A program made the position numbers and the translations under genes. The notes under the pieces were generated by a model. It saw nothing but the letters and a program-made list of their open reading frames with translations, ran no database searches and was not told the origin of the DNA. A stretch of 57,558 nt of DNA from assembly GCA_030066195.1 (NCBI GenBank), contig JASJCB010000151.1, positions 1-57,558 of the forward strand, written 5' to 3'. Each line of letters opens with the position of its first letter. The first letter of the stretch is position 1. The stretch is from Acidobacteriota bacterium. Lineage in GTDB: Bacteria > Acidobacteriota > Holophagae > Acanthopleuribacterales > Acanthopleuribacteraceae. Of the stretch, positions 50,258 to 57,558 are shown one piece after another.

Positions 50258-51019
50258 ATGTCTGATCAACCGGTTGAAGAGTGTAAATGTGAAAAAGGCG
50301 CCCCAAAATGGGTCGTGACTTTCGGCGACATGATGTCGCTGTTGCTGACCTTCTTCGTGTTGCTGCTCAGTTTCTCGACTACCGAGGTGGTGAAGTATAA
50401 GCGCATGGCCGGCAGCATCAAAGAAGCCTTCGGCGTGGCCCAGACCTCGCCGGATCACACCACGCCCGCCGGCGAGGAAATCACCATTCAACAGATCGAG
50501 ATTCCGAAAACCATGGCGCAGATGGCTACCGTGCGCGCCAAAGCCGCTCGTCACGCGCGCAAGCAACCCAAGGTTGAAATGAATTCCGGCGCCGATTGGT
50601 TCCGCATTCAGATTGACGGCGACGCCCTGTTCGACACCGGACAGATCACCATCAAGCCGGAAGCGGCCGCCATTTTGGACGGGGTGGCGCCCTTGATCAA
50701 CGACTTCGACGGCGTGGTCAAGGTGGAAGGCCACACCGACACCGATCGCGGTGTCCGGACTCGTTTCGACAGCGGCAGCGCCGAGGGGAATTACGAACTG
50801 GCCGGTTTGCGCGCCATCGTGGTCATGGATTATTTCTTCAAGAACCACAATGTGGATCGTAACAAGATGGTGCCGGTAGCCATGGGTGAATTCAAGCCGC
50901 GCGGCACGAATTTATCGGAAGACGGCAAAGCGCGCAATCGGCGGGTAGAATTCGAGTTCGTGGCGGGCTCCAAGGCCGAGATTCAAGACACGCAAGGCAG
51001 TTTTGTGGATCCCGATTAA
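50258..51019 (+). CDS. MotB/OmpA-like cell wall-anchored membrane protein (orphan)
   Basis: 253 residues. The N-terminus is the MotB plug: PKWVVTFGDMMSLLLTFFVLLLSFS, with Asp24 as the proton-carrying residue. The C-terminal OmpA-like peptidoglycan-binding domain has ALFDTGQITIKPEAAAILDGVAPLI, VEGHTDTD and GEFKPRGTNLSEDGKARNRRVEFEF. MotB works with MotA as a proton-driven stator, but no MotA is adjacent. It may serve a flagellar stator encoded elsewhere or another proton-driven envelope complex. Its stop shares a TTAA palindrome with the convergent gene. Confidence 0.82.
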   Translation: MSDQPVEECKCEKGAPKWVVTFGDMMSLLLTFFVLLLSFSTTEVVKYKRMAGSIKEAFGVAQTSPDHTTPAGEEITIQQIEIPKTMAQMATVRAKAARHARKQPKVEMNSGADWFRIQIDGDALFDTGQITIKPEAAAILDGVAPLINDFDGVVKVEGHTDTDRGVRTRFDSGSAEGNYELAGLRAIVVMDYFFKNHNVDRNKMVPVAMGEFKPRGTNLSEDGKARNRRVEFEFVAGSKAEIQDTQGSFVDPD

Positions 51020-51873
51020 GCGCGGGGAAAATAGATCGCCGCGGGCATGATGTAATGGTGGTCCTTCAGCGTCAAACCGCTGTATCTATCTGTGAAGCGA
51101 AAGTCAGGGAACAATCGGTACAGCGGTTCGTCCAGTTCTACCAGGCGGTAGGCGCCGCCTCGATGGAGCAACAACCCGCTGCCGTCATAAGCCAGGGCGG
51201 ACCAGCATCCCGCGGGCTTCGGATGTGTAACGGCGGGAAGAAAGCGCTCGGAACCAGGCAACAGGCCCACTGAAACCGGGTTTTGCGGCGTCGCTGGAAA
51301 TTTGGGGCCGACATGTTGCCAACGTCCCAACTTTTCGCCGGCTGACAGGATGTGATCCAGCGCGGATTCCAAAAAACCCGTCAGCAGGTCGCCCTCGAAG
51401 AGCACGGGGCCGGGCCATTTCTTTTCCGCTTTCAGGTGCGGTGCCTGCAGCAGGAGATGCAGGTGCTGCATGAGGCGTTTGGTCGGCATGCGACGCGCGC
51501 GGCAGGTGTAGGAGAAAACGCCGGAACCCATATGAAACGAGGGCACGCTCGAGAACAGCGACCATTCCGGGGCCAGGACCATATAACGCGGCGGCGGCCC
51601 GAACAAGTGGACGCGGCGATGTAGATAGCGGATTTGGACATCGGTCAGGTGATGCTTTTTCAGGAAACGGCGCCAGCGTTTCAATTCGAAAAGCAGTTGA
51701 TCGGGAACCGGGTGCGGCCGGTTTTCCGCCGAAATGGTATGTTGCAGCCAGGTGCCGTCGTCACCCGCGTGGCTTTCACGGGCTTCCTCGGCAACCGTCA
51801 GGCGTTCGTCGGCCCCGCCGTAGTGCCATTGAACGGCCAGCAGGCGCGTTCGGGTCACCACCCGGCCTTTCAC
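51016..51873 (-). CDS. Unknown protein, likely partner of the TldD-like protease
   Basis: 285 residues, translationally coupled to the TldD-like gene by a 4-base overlap. No signal peptide or membrane helix. Segments such as PPPRYMVLAPEWSLFSSVPSFHMG and GLTLKDHHYIMPAAIYFP are conserved-looking but not recognised. Because TldD works with TldE/PmbA in a heterodimer, and this gene is coupled to a short TldD-like gene, a diverged TldE-like role is possible. That is inference from position only. Confidence 0.5.
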   Translation of the reverse strand: MKGRVVTRTRLLAVQWHYGGADERLTVAEEARESHAGDDGTWLQHTISAENRPHPVPDQLLFELKRWRRFLKKHHLTDVQIRYLHRRVHLFGPPPRYMVLAPEWSLFSSVPSFHMGSGVFSYTCRARRMPTKRLMQHLHLLLQAPHLKAEKKWPGPVLFEGDLLTGFLESALDHILSAGEKLGRWQHVGPKFPATPQNPVSVGLLPGSERFLPAVTHPKPAGCWSALAYDGSGLLLHRGGAYRLVELDEPLYRLFPDFRFTDRYSGLTLKDHHYIMPAAIYFPRA

Positions 51874-52979
51874 GAGCTTGCCCCGCGAACCATGATAGAG
51901 GGCGCGCCCATGGCAAAAGGCACCGCCTGGTTCTTTTTAACGCACCAATGGACGGCCGGATCCATGGCAAAATCATCGCCCACGCCGTCGATCCGGTTCA
52001 GGAAGTCGGAGGTCGTCAGGCGCAGGCGAATCCGATCCCGGCGGGCGATAACATGGCCGTGTTCCAGCTGGAAAACGGGTCCGGTCATGGCTTGGATTTG
52101 ATTGGTGCCCGGCTGCCAACTGCCCGTTTTGATCCAGGCTACGTAATAGCATTCGGGCAGGTATTGCAACCAATCCCCCACGGAACCGGCGCCCGCTTTG
52201 ATGATGAAGTTGCCCGCGCGAACCTGGGGCAGTTCCCGATAGGAGGCGCGGCGCAGGGCGCCCTTGTTTCCGGCCAAATCGCCGACCAGGTAACCCCGAT
52301 ACAGCATGGTGGTAGCGCCCACGGGTCGCCCGGCGTCGTCGTGGGTCATGCTGCCCGCATAACCGGTCAGATCGGGTCGATCGGCAATCGTCAGTTGTTC
52401 GTGGGAAACCTGTTCGCCGAAGCGATACTTCAAGGGGCTGCGTTTCAGGTAATCGGCTTCCAGGGCGTGGCCCACCGCCTCGTGAAACAGGGTACCGCAA
52501 TAGGGCGAGAGAACCATGGGCAACGACGGATCGATCTCGTCGAATCGGGCGCCCCGGCGAGGCCAATCCTCCCAGGGACCACGTCGAAAAACCAGGTTGC
52601 CGTGCGCATCGCTGCCAAATACGGAAGGCCAGGCCCCGTTGACATTCAAGGTGCCCCAAAAGGCGGCAAAGGATGAGGTTACGGACTTCGGTCGGTTCTC
52701 CGTGACACGGCTGCGGCTGAGGATTTGCAAGTTGATTTCAGCATCCAAGCCGGAGAAGCGCCGCAAACCCTCGCGCACGCTTTTGTCCAGAGTCCAGGCT
52801 TCCTGAACCCTCGCTTCATCCGGCAGCGTGGACCGGCAACGTTGCGTGCCGGGATTCCCCGCTCGATAGCGCGCCGTGCCGCTCCGGCAGGAAACAAGAC
52901 GCTTCGGCCGGCCCAAGGAACCGGAAAGCGTCATCATGACCTGGTCTTCATGCATCAGGTGACTGGGAACCTGGTCCAA
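51870..52979 (-). CDS. TldD/PmbA family metallopeptidase-like protein
   Basis: 369 residues from TTG 52979, behind GGGGGAG at 7 bases. The central LSPYCGTLFHEAVGHALEADYL contains HExxxH (His166, Glu167, His171), the zinc site of TldD. It is followed by typical TldD text: YAGSMTHDDAGRPVGATTMLYRGYLVGDLAG, RRASYRELPQVRAGNFIIKAG and 'ECYYVAWIKTGSW'. TldD/TldE matures peptides such as microcin B17 and degrades CcdA. At 369 residues it is shorter than the usual ~480, lacking part of the N-terminal domain. A candidate attenuator lies just upstream. Confidence 0.8.
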   Translation of the reverse strand: MDQVPSHLMHEDQVMMTLSGSLGRPKRLVSCRSGTARYRAGNPGTQRCRSTLPDEARVQEAWTLDKSVREGLRRFSGLDAEINLQILSRSRVTENRPKSVTSSFAAFWGTLNVNGAWPSVFGSDAHGNLVFRRGPWEDWPRRGARFDEIDPSLPMVLSPYCGTLFHEAVGHALEADYLKRSPLKYRFGEQVSHEQLTIADRPDLTGYAGSMTHDDAGRPVGATTMLYRGYLVGDLAGNKGALRRASYRELPQVRAGNFIIKAGAGSVGDWLQYLPECYYVAWIKTGSWQPGTNQIQAMTGPVFQLEHGHVIARRDRIRLRLTTSDFLNRIDGVGDDFAMDPAVHWCVKKNQAVPFAMGAPSIMVRGASS

Positions 52980-53037
52980 ACAATCACTCCCCCTCTGTTA
53001 TTTCTCCACTAAAGCACCGCGCGTTCCGGGTTGCAAG

Positions 53038-53077
53038 AAAAAAACGGGCTTGGACACCATGAGAAGTATCCAAGCCC
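53038..53077 (-). terminator. Intrinsic terminator in the leader of the TldD-like gene
   Basis: On the minus strand GGGCTTGGA … TCCAAGCCC (perfect 9-base stem) is followed by C and a run of seven T. It lies 58 bases before the TldD-like start, so it either ends the RlmI transcript or attenuates the TldD-like operon. Confidence 0.75.
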
Positions 53078-53324
53078 TAAAGGTGAGCCCTACGTGGGGT
53101 GAAGGGCTCGAGAGTTGGCGGTTCAATCTGAGATGCAGGATTGGTTCGCTCGAGAGAGATGGTCATCGGGACGACGCATCGTCATCGCGACGGGGCGGCG
53201 CCACGGGACATTTCATCCCGTATGTCGAAGGGGGCGCCTTCGATGTTTCCCATCTTACCGGAGCGATCGGACAGCCCCTGTCAGGCCGTCCTTTTTCCAC
53301 TTGTTTTTTCTAAAATTCCCGGAC
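53078..53324 (-). promoter_or_regulatory. Candidate attenuator leader upstream of the TldD-like operon
   Basis: On the minus strand a GAGCCC / GGGCTC hairpin (53091-53115) comes just before the terminator, whose 5' arm also begins GGGCTT. GAGCCC could therefore pair with either, giving mutually exclusive structures. A 23-codon frame (53182-53253, MGNIEGAPFDIRDEMSRGAAPSR) precedes them and could be a leader peptide. No known riboswitch was recognised. Whole gap: 52980-53324. Confidence 0.3.
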
Positions 53325-54503
53325 TCAAGGCAGGTAGACGGCCAGTCCTTTCAAGTACTCGCCTTCAGGGAACCGCAGGTTGACGGGATGGTCCGGTCCC
53401 GGCCCGCACCGGTGGATGAGCATGGGCTCGCGTTCGGCCAGGCGTAAGCCGAGGAAACAGCTTTGTTGGAATTCGGACAGGGTAACGACGCCCGAGCAAC
53501 TGAAGGTAAACAAGATACCGCCCGGTTTAACCCAACGGGCAGCATGGGTTTGCAGACGGCTGTAGGCTTTAAGCGCGTTTTTCGCCGTTTTGATGGACTT
53601 GGCCAGGGCCGGCGGGTCCAGAATGACCATATCGAATTGACGATCCGGTTTCTGTTTCAGCCACGTAAAAACATCGGCTTTCACAGTCTCCTGGCGGCCG
53701 TCATGCAGTCCGTTGCGCGCCAGGTGATCGGCCAGGGCCGCTACCGCACGCGGCGAGACATCGACCGAACGCACGTGATCGGCCCCGCCTCTCAGAGCGG
53801 CCAGGGTAAACCCTCCCACGTAACAACACAGGTCCAAAACCTCCTTACCGGCGGCGCGGGCTTCTACCCAGGCGTGTTGGTCGTGCTGGTCCAGGTAGAA
53901 GCCGGTTTTGTGCCCCTCCTCGGGGTCCATCGTCCATTGGAAACCGCGTTCTTGGATCGTTACCGGCAGTTCCCGAGAACCATACAGGAAACCACGCGTG
54001 GGTTTCAGGCCCTCCTGTTCGCGAGCGGGTCCCTCGCTACGTTCGTAAACCGCCGTCGCCCCGGTTTGTTGAACCAGCATGGCCGCCAGTTCGGGCTTCA
54101 GGAGGTCCATTCCCGCCGTGCTGACCTGGATGCAAATCAGATCGCCGTAGACATCGGCGGTTAATCCCGGGAAGCCGTCGTGTTCACCGTTCAAGAGCCG
54201 GTAATTGTGACGGTCCGGGCCCAACAAGTTACGGCGCATTTGGAAAGCGCCGGCGATGCGCGCCTGCCAGAAATCAGGGCCCGGTTCTTCCTCACTGAAA
54301 GAAATCATACGCAGGGCAATCGCGCCCTTGGGGTGATAAAAACCCCAGCCCAGCGGTTTCTTGTCCGGATCGACTACCCTGGTGAGCGTTCCCGGTGCAA
54401 GTCTCGGCTTATTCTCGATACCCATGGAGAAAACCCATGGATGCTGATAGCGCGCCATGATGGTTGCACGTTTCCCTTTCAGGGTTACCGTTGGTTGTGA
54501 CAT
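53325..54503 (-). CDS. rlmI: Class I rRNA methyltransferase, RlmI type (23S rRNA m5C)
   Basis: 392 residues from ATG 54503 (GAGGGGG upstream). An N-terminal PUA domain (LKGKRATIMARYQHPWVFSMGIENK) is followed by a linker and a Rossmann methyltransferase domain: EVLDLCCYVGGFTLAALRGGA (motif I), SVDVSPRAVAAL, FDMVILDPPALAKS (motif IV) and GGILFTFSCSGVV, whose Cys fits the catalytic cysteine of m5C enzymes. E. coli RlmI methylates C1962 of 23S rRNA; that site is inferred. Single gene, divergent from the STAS protein. Confidence 0.85.
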   Translation of the reverse strand: MSQPTVTLKGKRATIMARYQHPWVFSMGIENKPRLAPGTLTRVVDPDKKPLGWGFYHPKGAIALRMISFSEEEPGPDFWQARIAGAFQMRRNLLGPDRHNYRLLNGEHDGFPGLTADVYGDLICIQVSTAGMDLLKPELAAMLVQQTGATAVYERSEGPAREQEGLKPTRGFLYGSRELPVTIQERGFQWTMDPEEGHKTGFYLDQHDQHAWVEARAAGKEVLDLCCYVGGFTLAALRGGADHVRSVDVSPRAVAALADHLARNGLHDGRQETVKADVFTWLKQKPDRQFDMVILDPPALAKSIKTAKNALKAYSRLQTHAARWVKPGGILFTFSCSGVVTLSEFQQSCFLGLRLAEREPMLIHRCGPGPDHPVNLRFPEGEYLKGLAVYLP

Positions 54504-54796
54504 TCCCTGCCCCCTCGCCTGAAGTAGCCCGAATCCTACCACGGGTGCGCCCTACCCGGTGCGGTTTTTAACGGGAGCCGGTTTGCCTTCCGGGAATCCA
54601 ACAATTTATAAATTATCATTGTAAAAAGAATAAACCTTTCCGTGTTGCATTCGTTAACCAGGGTGCGTGGCCATGGTGAACCGGTAATCGGTTCGGGACA
54701 CCCGGCCCGTTTGGAGAGACACAATGTGAATGGCGCATCTTGCCTGGGAACCTACCGAACTACCCGCTATGTGCTGTGCGGATGGAGTGGTTAGTT

Positions 54797-55144
54797 ATGA
54801 GAAGCGAGATCGAGCAACACGATGGTGCAGTGATCGTCAAAATCAAAGGCCGAATCGATATCGGTGAGGGCGATGTTGAACTGAGAAACACGCTTCAAGG
54901 GGTCAAGCGCGCCGGTGCAAGGCATATATTATTGGATATGTCCAAGGTAACGCATATGGATAGTTCCGGTATCGGAGAACTGATCAGCCAGTATTCAGAC
55001 CTGCGGTCCTCGGGGGTCGACCTGATCTTGACCTGCCTGAAACCCAAGATCTACGATCTGATGACCGTTACCCGTCTGATTACCGTCTTCCCCATTTATG
55101 ACAGCAACGAAGACGCCATGCAAACTCTTTTACAAGCCGCCTGA
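54797..55144 (+). CDS. STAS-domain anti-sigma factor antagonist
   Basis: 115 residues from ATG 54797 (GGAG upstream; the longer frame to 54740 has no support). It is the SpoIIAA/RsbV fold: VIVKIKGRIDIGEGDVELRNTL, HILLDMSKVTHMDSSGIGELISQYSDLR. DSSGIG (55-60) holds the serine that a kinase/anti-sigma factor phosphorylates. No kinase or sigma gene is adjacent. The 293-base upstream gap (54504-54796) is AT-rich around 54600-54650 and should hold divergent promoters. Confidence 0.85.
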   Translation: MRSEIEQHDGAVIVKIKGRIDIGEGDVELRNTLQGVKRAGARHILLDMSKVTHMDSSGIGELISQYSDLRSSGVDLILTCLKPKIYDLMTVTRLITVFPIYDSNEDAMQTLLQAA

Positions 55145-55186
55145 CGATAGAACCGGGGGTCGAAACCCCTGGTTCCAATCTCGGCA

Positions 55187-56377
55187 TCAATGATTCTTGG
55201 GGCCGCCCCGTCCGCCGGAGCGGCCTCCGCGTGAACCGCCCGGTCCGCCCGGTCCCCGTCGATCGTCACGGCGACCGGCGTAGGGCTTGCGATCCCGGTT
55301 ACCCGGACCGCGACGGTCATCTCGTCCGGCCGGTCCTCGTCGGTCGTCGCGAGCACCGGGCCCGCGTCGGTCATCTCGTCCGGGTCCGCGTCGGTCATCG
55401 CGACTACCGGGACCTCGGCGATCATCACGGCCGGCCGGTCCGCGACGGTCGTTCCGGTTGCCCGAACGACGATTGTCCCGGTCACCATAAGGGCGACGAC
55501 CGTCCCGTCCGCCGGGGCCTCTTCCGCGAGGGCCGCGTTCCTGTTCACGGGCCTTTTGTTTTTCCATTTCCTTGCGCATATAGCCGGCCTTCAGCTTGCG
55601 CGGGTCCACCGAGACGCCGTAGTCTTTCAGGAAAATGTAGGGATTGATGGGCATCAGCGGGGTGTAGTCGCCGCGTTTCAAGCGAGCGACCTCGGTTTCG
55701 GAAAGCTCGCGCCATTCACCGGGAGCCAGGCCTTTCAAAGTAAGGAATCCGAAACCGATGCGTTTCAACTTGGCTACCGGGTGGCCGATATGCTCGAACA
55801 TCTTGCGAATTTGCTGGTTCTTGCCCTCGGTCAGAATGACCTGTAACCAGGTGTTCTTGCCGGGTTTCAAGATGGTGATATTGCTGTTGCCGTAGCGGGT
55901 CCCGTCCACGGTGATGCCGCGGCCCAGTCTGTGAAGATCTTTATCATCCGGTTCGCCGTGCACCTTGACGATATAGGTCTTGGGGCAGCCCTTGCCGGGG
56001 TGCAGCAGGCTGTTGGCCATTTCACCGTCGTTGGTCAGAAGAAGCGCGCCCTCGGTGTTGAAATCCAGGCGCCCTACCGGGTAGATTCGGTCTTTGATGC
56101 CTTTCACGAGGTCCAGGACCACGGGGCGATTCTCGGGATCGCTGACCGAGGTAACCACACCCTTGGGTTTGTACATCAGCAGGTAGTGGAAGCGCTCCAA
56201 CGGCTGGACCAGTTTGCCGTTTACCTTGATATGGTCTTCCTTTGCGTCAGCCTTGCTGCCCAATTCGGTGATCACGTCGCCGTTAACCGTCACCTTGCCG
56301 TCCGCAATCAGACGTTCCGCCTCTCGGCGCGAGCAGACGCCCGCCCTTGCAATAATTTTCTGCAGCCGTTCTTCCAC
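55187..56377 (-). CDS. rluB: Pseudouridine synthase RluB-type with RGG-like repeat tail
   Basis: 396 residues. S4 RNA-binding domain (RLQKIIARAGVCSRREAERLIADGKVTVNG), then the RsuA/RluB catalytic domain with YPVGRLDFNTEGALLLTNDG (Asp105) and GKNQQIRKMFEHIGHPV. Members usually end near 250-290 residues. This one continues with ~120 residues of basic low complexity made of seven or so DRRGP(A/G)-type repeats and a final GGPGGSRGGRSGGRGG. Such RGG-like tails bind RNA non-specifically. The target is probably 23S rRNA U2605. The start lies 9 bases downstream of the RNase III stop, so the two are cotranscribed. Confidence 0.85.
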   Translation of the reverse strand: MEERLQKIIARAGVCSRREAERLIADGKVTVNGDVITELGSKADAKEDHIKVNGKLVQPLERFHYLLMYKPKGVVTSVSDPENRPVVLDLVKGIKDRIYPVGRLDFNTEGALLLTNDGEMANSLLHPGKGCPKTYIVKVHGEPDDKDLHRLGRGITVDGTRYGNSNITILKPGKNTWLQVILTEGKNQQIRKMFEHIGHPVAKLKRIGFGFLTLKGLAPGEWRELSETEVARLKRGDYTPLMPINPYIFLKDYGVSVDPRKLKAGYMRKEMEKQKAREQERGPRGRGPGGRDGRRPYGDRDNRRSGNRNDRRGPAGRDDRRGPGSRDDRRGPGRDDRRGPGARDDRRGPAGRDDRRGPGNRDRKPYAGRRDDRRGPGGPGGSRGGRSGGRGGPKNH

Positions 56378-56386
56378 TGTGTTCTC

Positions 56387-57079
56387 CTACCGAGTGTGGG
56401 CTTCCCAGAATGCGTCGTCTTCCAAGAGCAACCGCGCACATTCCTGCTGTGCGCCTTTTTTGGAGGTTCCGGTGCCGACCGGTCCCTCATAATCACCGAC
56501 AACGATACAAACCACGAAGCGGCGGTTATGAGCGGGTCCCTCCTCCTTGATCACATGGTAACGCGGCAGGCCCAGAGCCCGTTCTTGCAAGCGTTCCTGG
56601 AGCAAGGTCTTGAAATCGACCGAATTTTTGATATCGATTGTTGCGTTGCGAATGTCTTCCCCGTAGAGCTTCATGATTAAATCCTCAGCGGCTTGGAAAC
56701 CGCCGTCCAAAGACAGGGCGCCGAACAGGGATTCCATGGCGTCGGCCAGGATGGATTGTTTGTTTTTTCCGCCGGCCTTGGCTTCGCCGCGGCCCAGACG
56801 GAGGTGTTCGCCCAGTTCCAATTCGCGAGCCTTCTCGGCCAGCGACTGGGCTGAGACCAGCACGGACTTCAGTTTGGAGAGGGTTCCTTCGTGGTCCGCT
56901 TGGAAACGCAGGAACAATTCTCTGGAGATAACGTAACCCAGGATCGAATCGCCCAGGAACTCCAGTCGTTCGTTATGCGGACTGGAGTTTTCGTACCCAT
57001 AGGAGCTATGTGTCAGCGCCTGGCCCAGTAGTTCCTTTTTCTTGAACTTGTAACCGATCCTGCGCTCGATGTCCTCCAT
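56387..57079 (-). CDS. rnc: Ribonuclease III
   Basis: 230 residues. It has the signature HNERLEFLGDSILG (35-48) with catalytic Glu40 and Asp44, the second acidic pair in ILADAMESLFGALSLDGG, and a C-terminal double-stranded RNA-binding domain (DFKTLLQERLQERALGLPRYHVIKEEGPAHNRRFVVCIVVG … GTSKKGAQQECARLLLED). It cuts double-stranded RNA in rRNA processing. GGAGGA lies upstream of the ATG. It is followed by rluB. Confidence 0.95.
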   Translation of the reverse strand: MEDIERRIGYKFKKKELLGQALTHSSYGYENSSPHNERLEFLGDSILGYVISRELFLRFQADHEGTLSKLKSVLVSAQSLAEKARELELGEHLRLGRGEAKAGGKNKQSILADAMESLFGALSLDGGFQAAEDLIMKLYGEDIRNATIDIKNSVDFKTLLQERLQERALGLPRYHVIKEEGPAHNRRFVVCIVVGDYEGPVGTGTSKKGAQQECARLLLEDDAFWEAHTR

Positions 57080-57413
57080 ACGTCGTCATCCTCCACAACC
57101 GGACCCAAGATTAAAGCAGAATTCGGGGTTTAAGTCTAGAACAGTGAGGAATAATTCCAGGGACTCGTCAAAGGTACGGGGGCGGCTCCGGTAGAAACCC
57201 GGGCCCGGTCCGGATTTCGCGATGACTTCTTGAATCTATCGATCTGGGAGGCATTGTGCTGCATGAACTCCAATATCACCGATTTCAGAGAGTGTCGTGC
57301 TGCATAGGTTTAAATACCGTTGGTTCTGACTCCTATACATTCTACATACCCTTTAAAACCATTGTGTTCGGCCCCCATGCGATTGCATGGTGTCTGAAAC
57401 CGTCGATTTCGGC
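57080..57413. other. Non-coding region upstream of rnc
   Basis: About 330 bases with no supportable gene. A weak copy of the terminal repeat (CTCCTATACATTCTACATACCC, about 57340-57361) suggests the repeat array once extended further left. Confidence 0.3.
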
Positions 57414-57558
57414 GGGCATTTTTCTCATGAGGCCCTGCTCCCGATGATTTGACCCCCTATGCAGAGTACATAGGGTTGGCAATCGTTGATTTTGCCGGGC
57501 ATTTTTCTCATGAGGCCCTGCTCCCGATGATTTGACCCCCTATGCAGAGTACATAGGG
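57414..57558 (+). repeat. Tandem direct repeat, 83-base period, running out of the window
   Basis: A 62-base segment at 57414-57475 is repeated without change at 57497-57558, separated by a 21-base less conserved spacer. Each copy ends in a small palindrome, CCCTATG…CATAGGG. The array is cut by the window end. Confidence 0.85.

Noticed and set aside
57256..57447. 63-codon frame near the window end
   Set aside because: It overlaps the tandem repeat, has no ribosome-binding site and its translation has no family features.
57414..57558. CRISPR array
   Set aside because: The repeat is 62 bases with 21-base spacers that resemble each other; no cas genes are in view. Better described as a tandem repeat.

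Overview
This 57.6 kb window is GC-rich, densely coded bacterial chromosome. The organism is probably an acidobacterium or a close relative. The best clue is the pair of secreted proteins at 38674-41928. One carries a 'tolerance-type' VWFA-related domain with a DTSRS metal site, and both carry the 'vTGLtaaDFaldvNg' type of segment that is expanded in Acidobacteriota. Signal peptides, beta-barrel outer membrane proteins and a tetraheme quinol dehydrogenase-type cytochrome show a Gram-negative envelope. The phylum call is inference; there is no rRNA or other marker gene here. I see no tRNA, rRNA or CRISPR array.

Layout. 1-2370: the end of a nucleotide-sugar locus (sugar isomerase/epimerase, CMP-sugar synthetase, class III aminotransferase). 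2371-2904: a decayed stretch. 2905-4599: acyl-CoA ligase. 4978-6573: secreted beta-rich protein. 6597-11493 (minus): a three-gene unit made of an outer membrane barrel, a membrane protein with a TPR/coiled-coil sensor half and a cytoplasmic P-loop NTPase, and a second soluble NTPase. 11947-22245: large secreted proteins, one a probable transglutaminase-like enzyme, with a three-gene operon of small exported proteins (17047-19026) between them. 22296-25382: GH38 alpha-mannosidase. 25834-27888: secreted protein with two tandem domains. 28043-29008: Xer recombinase.

29009-38360 is the most accessory part. It holds a cupin / zinc-ribbon membrane protein / asparagine-synthetase-like operon, a triple palindromic repeat, a two-gene ATPase plus TOPRIM-like cassette that looks like an antiphage module, and a tandem duplication of a porin plus phosphate-binding-like protein whose last copy has decayed to a remnant. 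The ATPase/TOPRIM cassette ends 18 bases from the point where the duplicated sequence stops.

38674-41928: two VWFA-related exported proteins. 41937-43057 (minus): cytochrome operon. 43311-46834 (minus): four-gene operon (M20 peptidase, a Nudix-nucleotidyltransferase fusion, an extended acyl carrier protein, an isoprenylcysteine-methyltransferase-like membrane protein). 46959-49323 (minus): response regulator and an AAA/PD-(D/E)XK protein. 49545-51019: FxsA, a small membrane protein and an orphan MotB-like protein. 51016-52979 (minus): a TldD-like protease pair with a leader that looks like an attenuator. 53325-57079: housekeeping genes (RlmI, STAS protein, RluB with an RGG-like tail, RNase III). 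The window ends inside an 83-base tandem repeat.

The strongest candidates for undescribed biology are the trans-envelope NTPase unit (6597-11493), the ATPase/TOPRIM cassette (33352-35249) beside the collapsed porin array, the Cys-less asparagine-synthetase operon (29627-33032), and a beta-sandwich domain shared by three secreted proteins. Starts were chosen by Shine-Dalgarno position; several are GTG or TTG.
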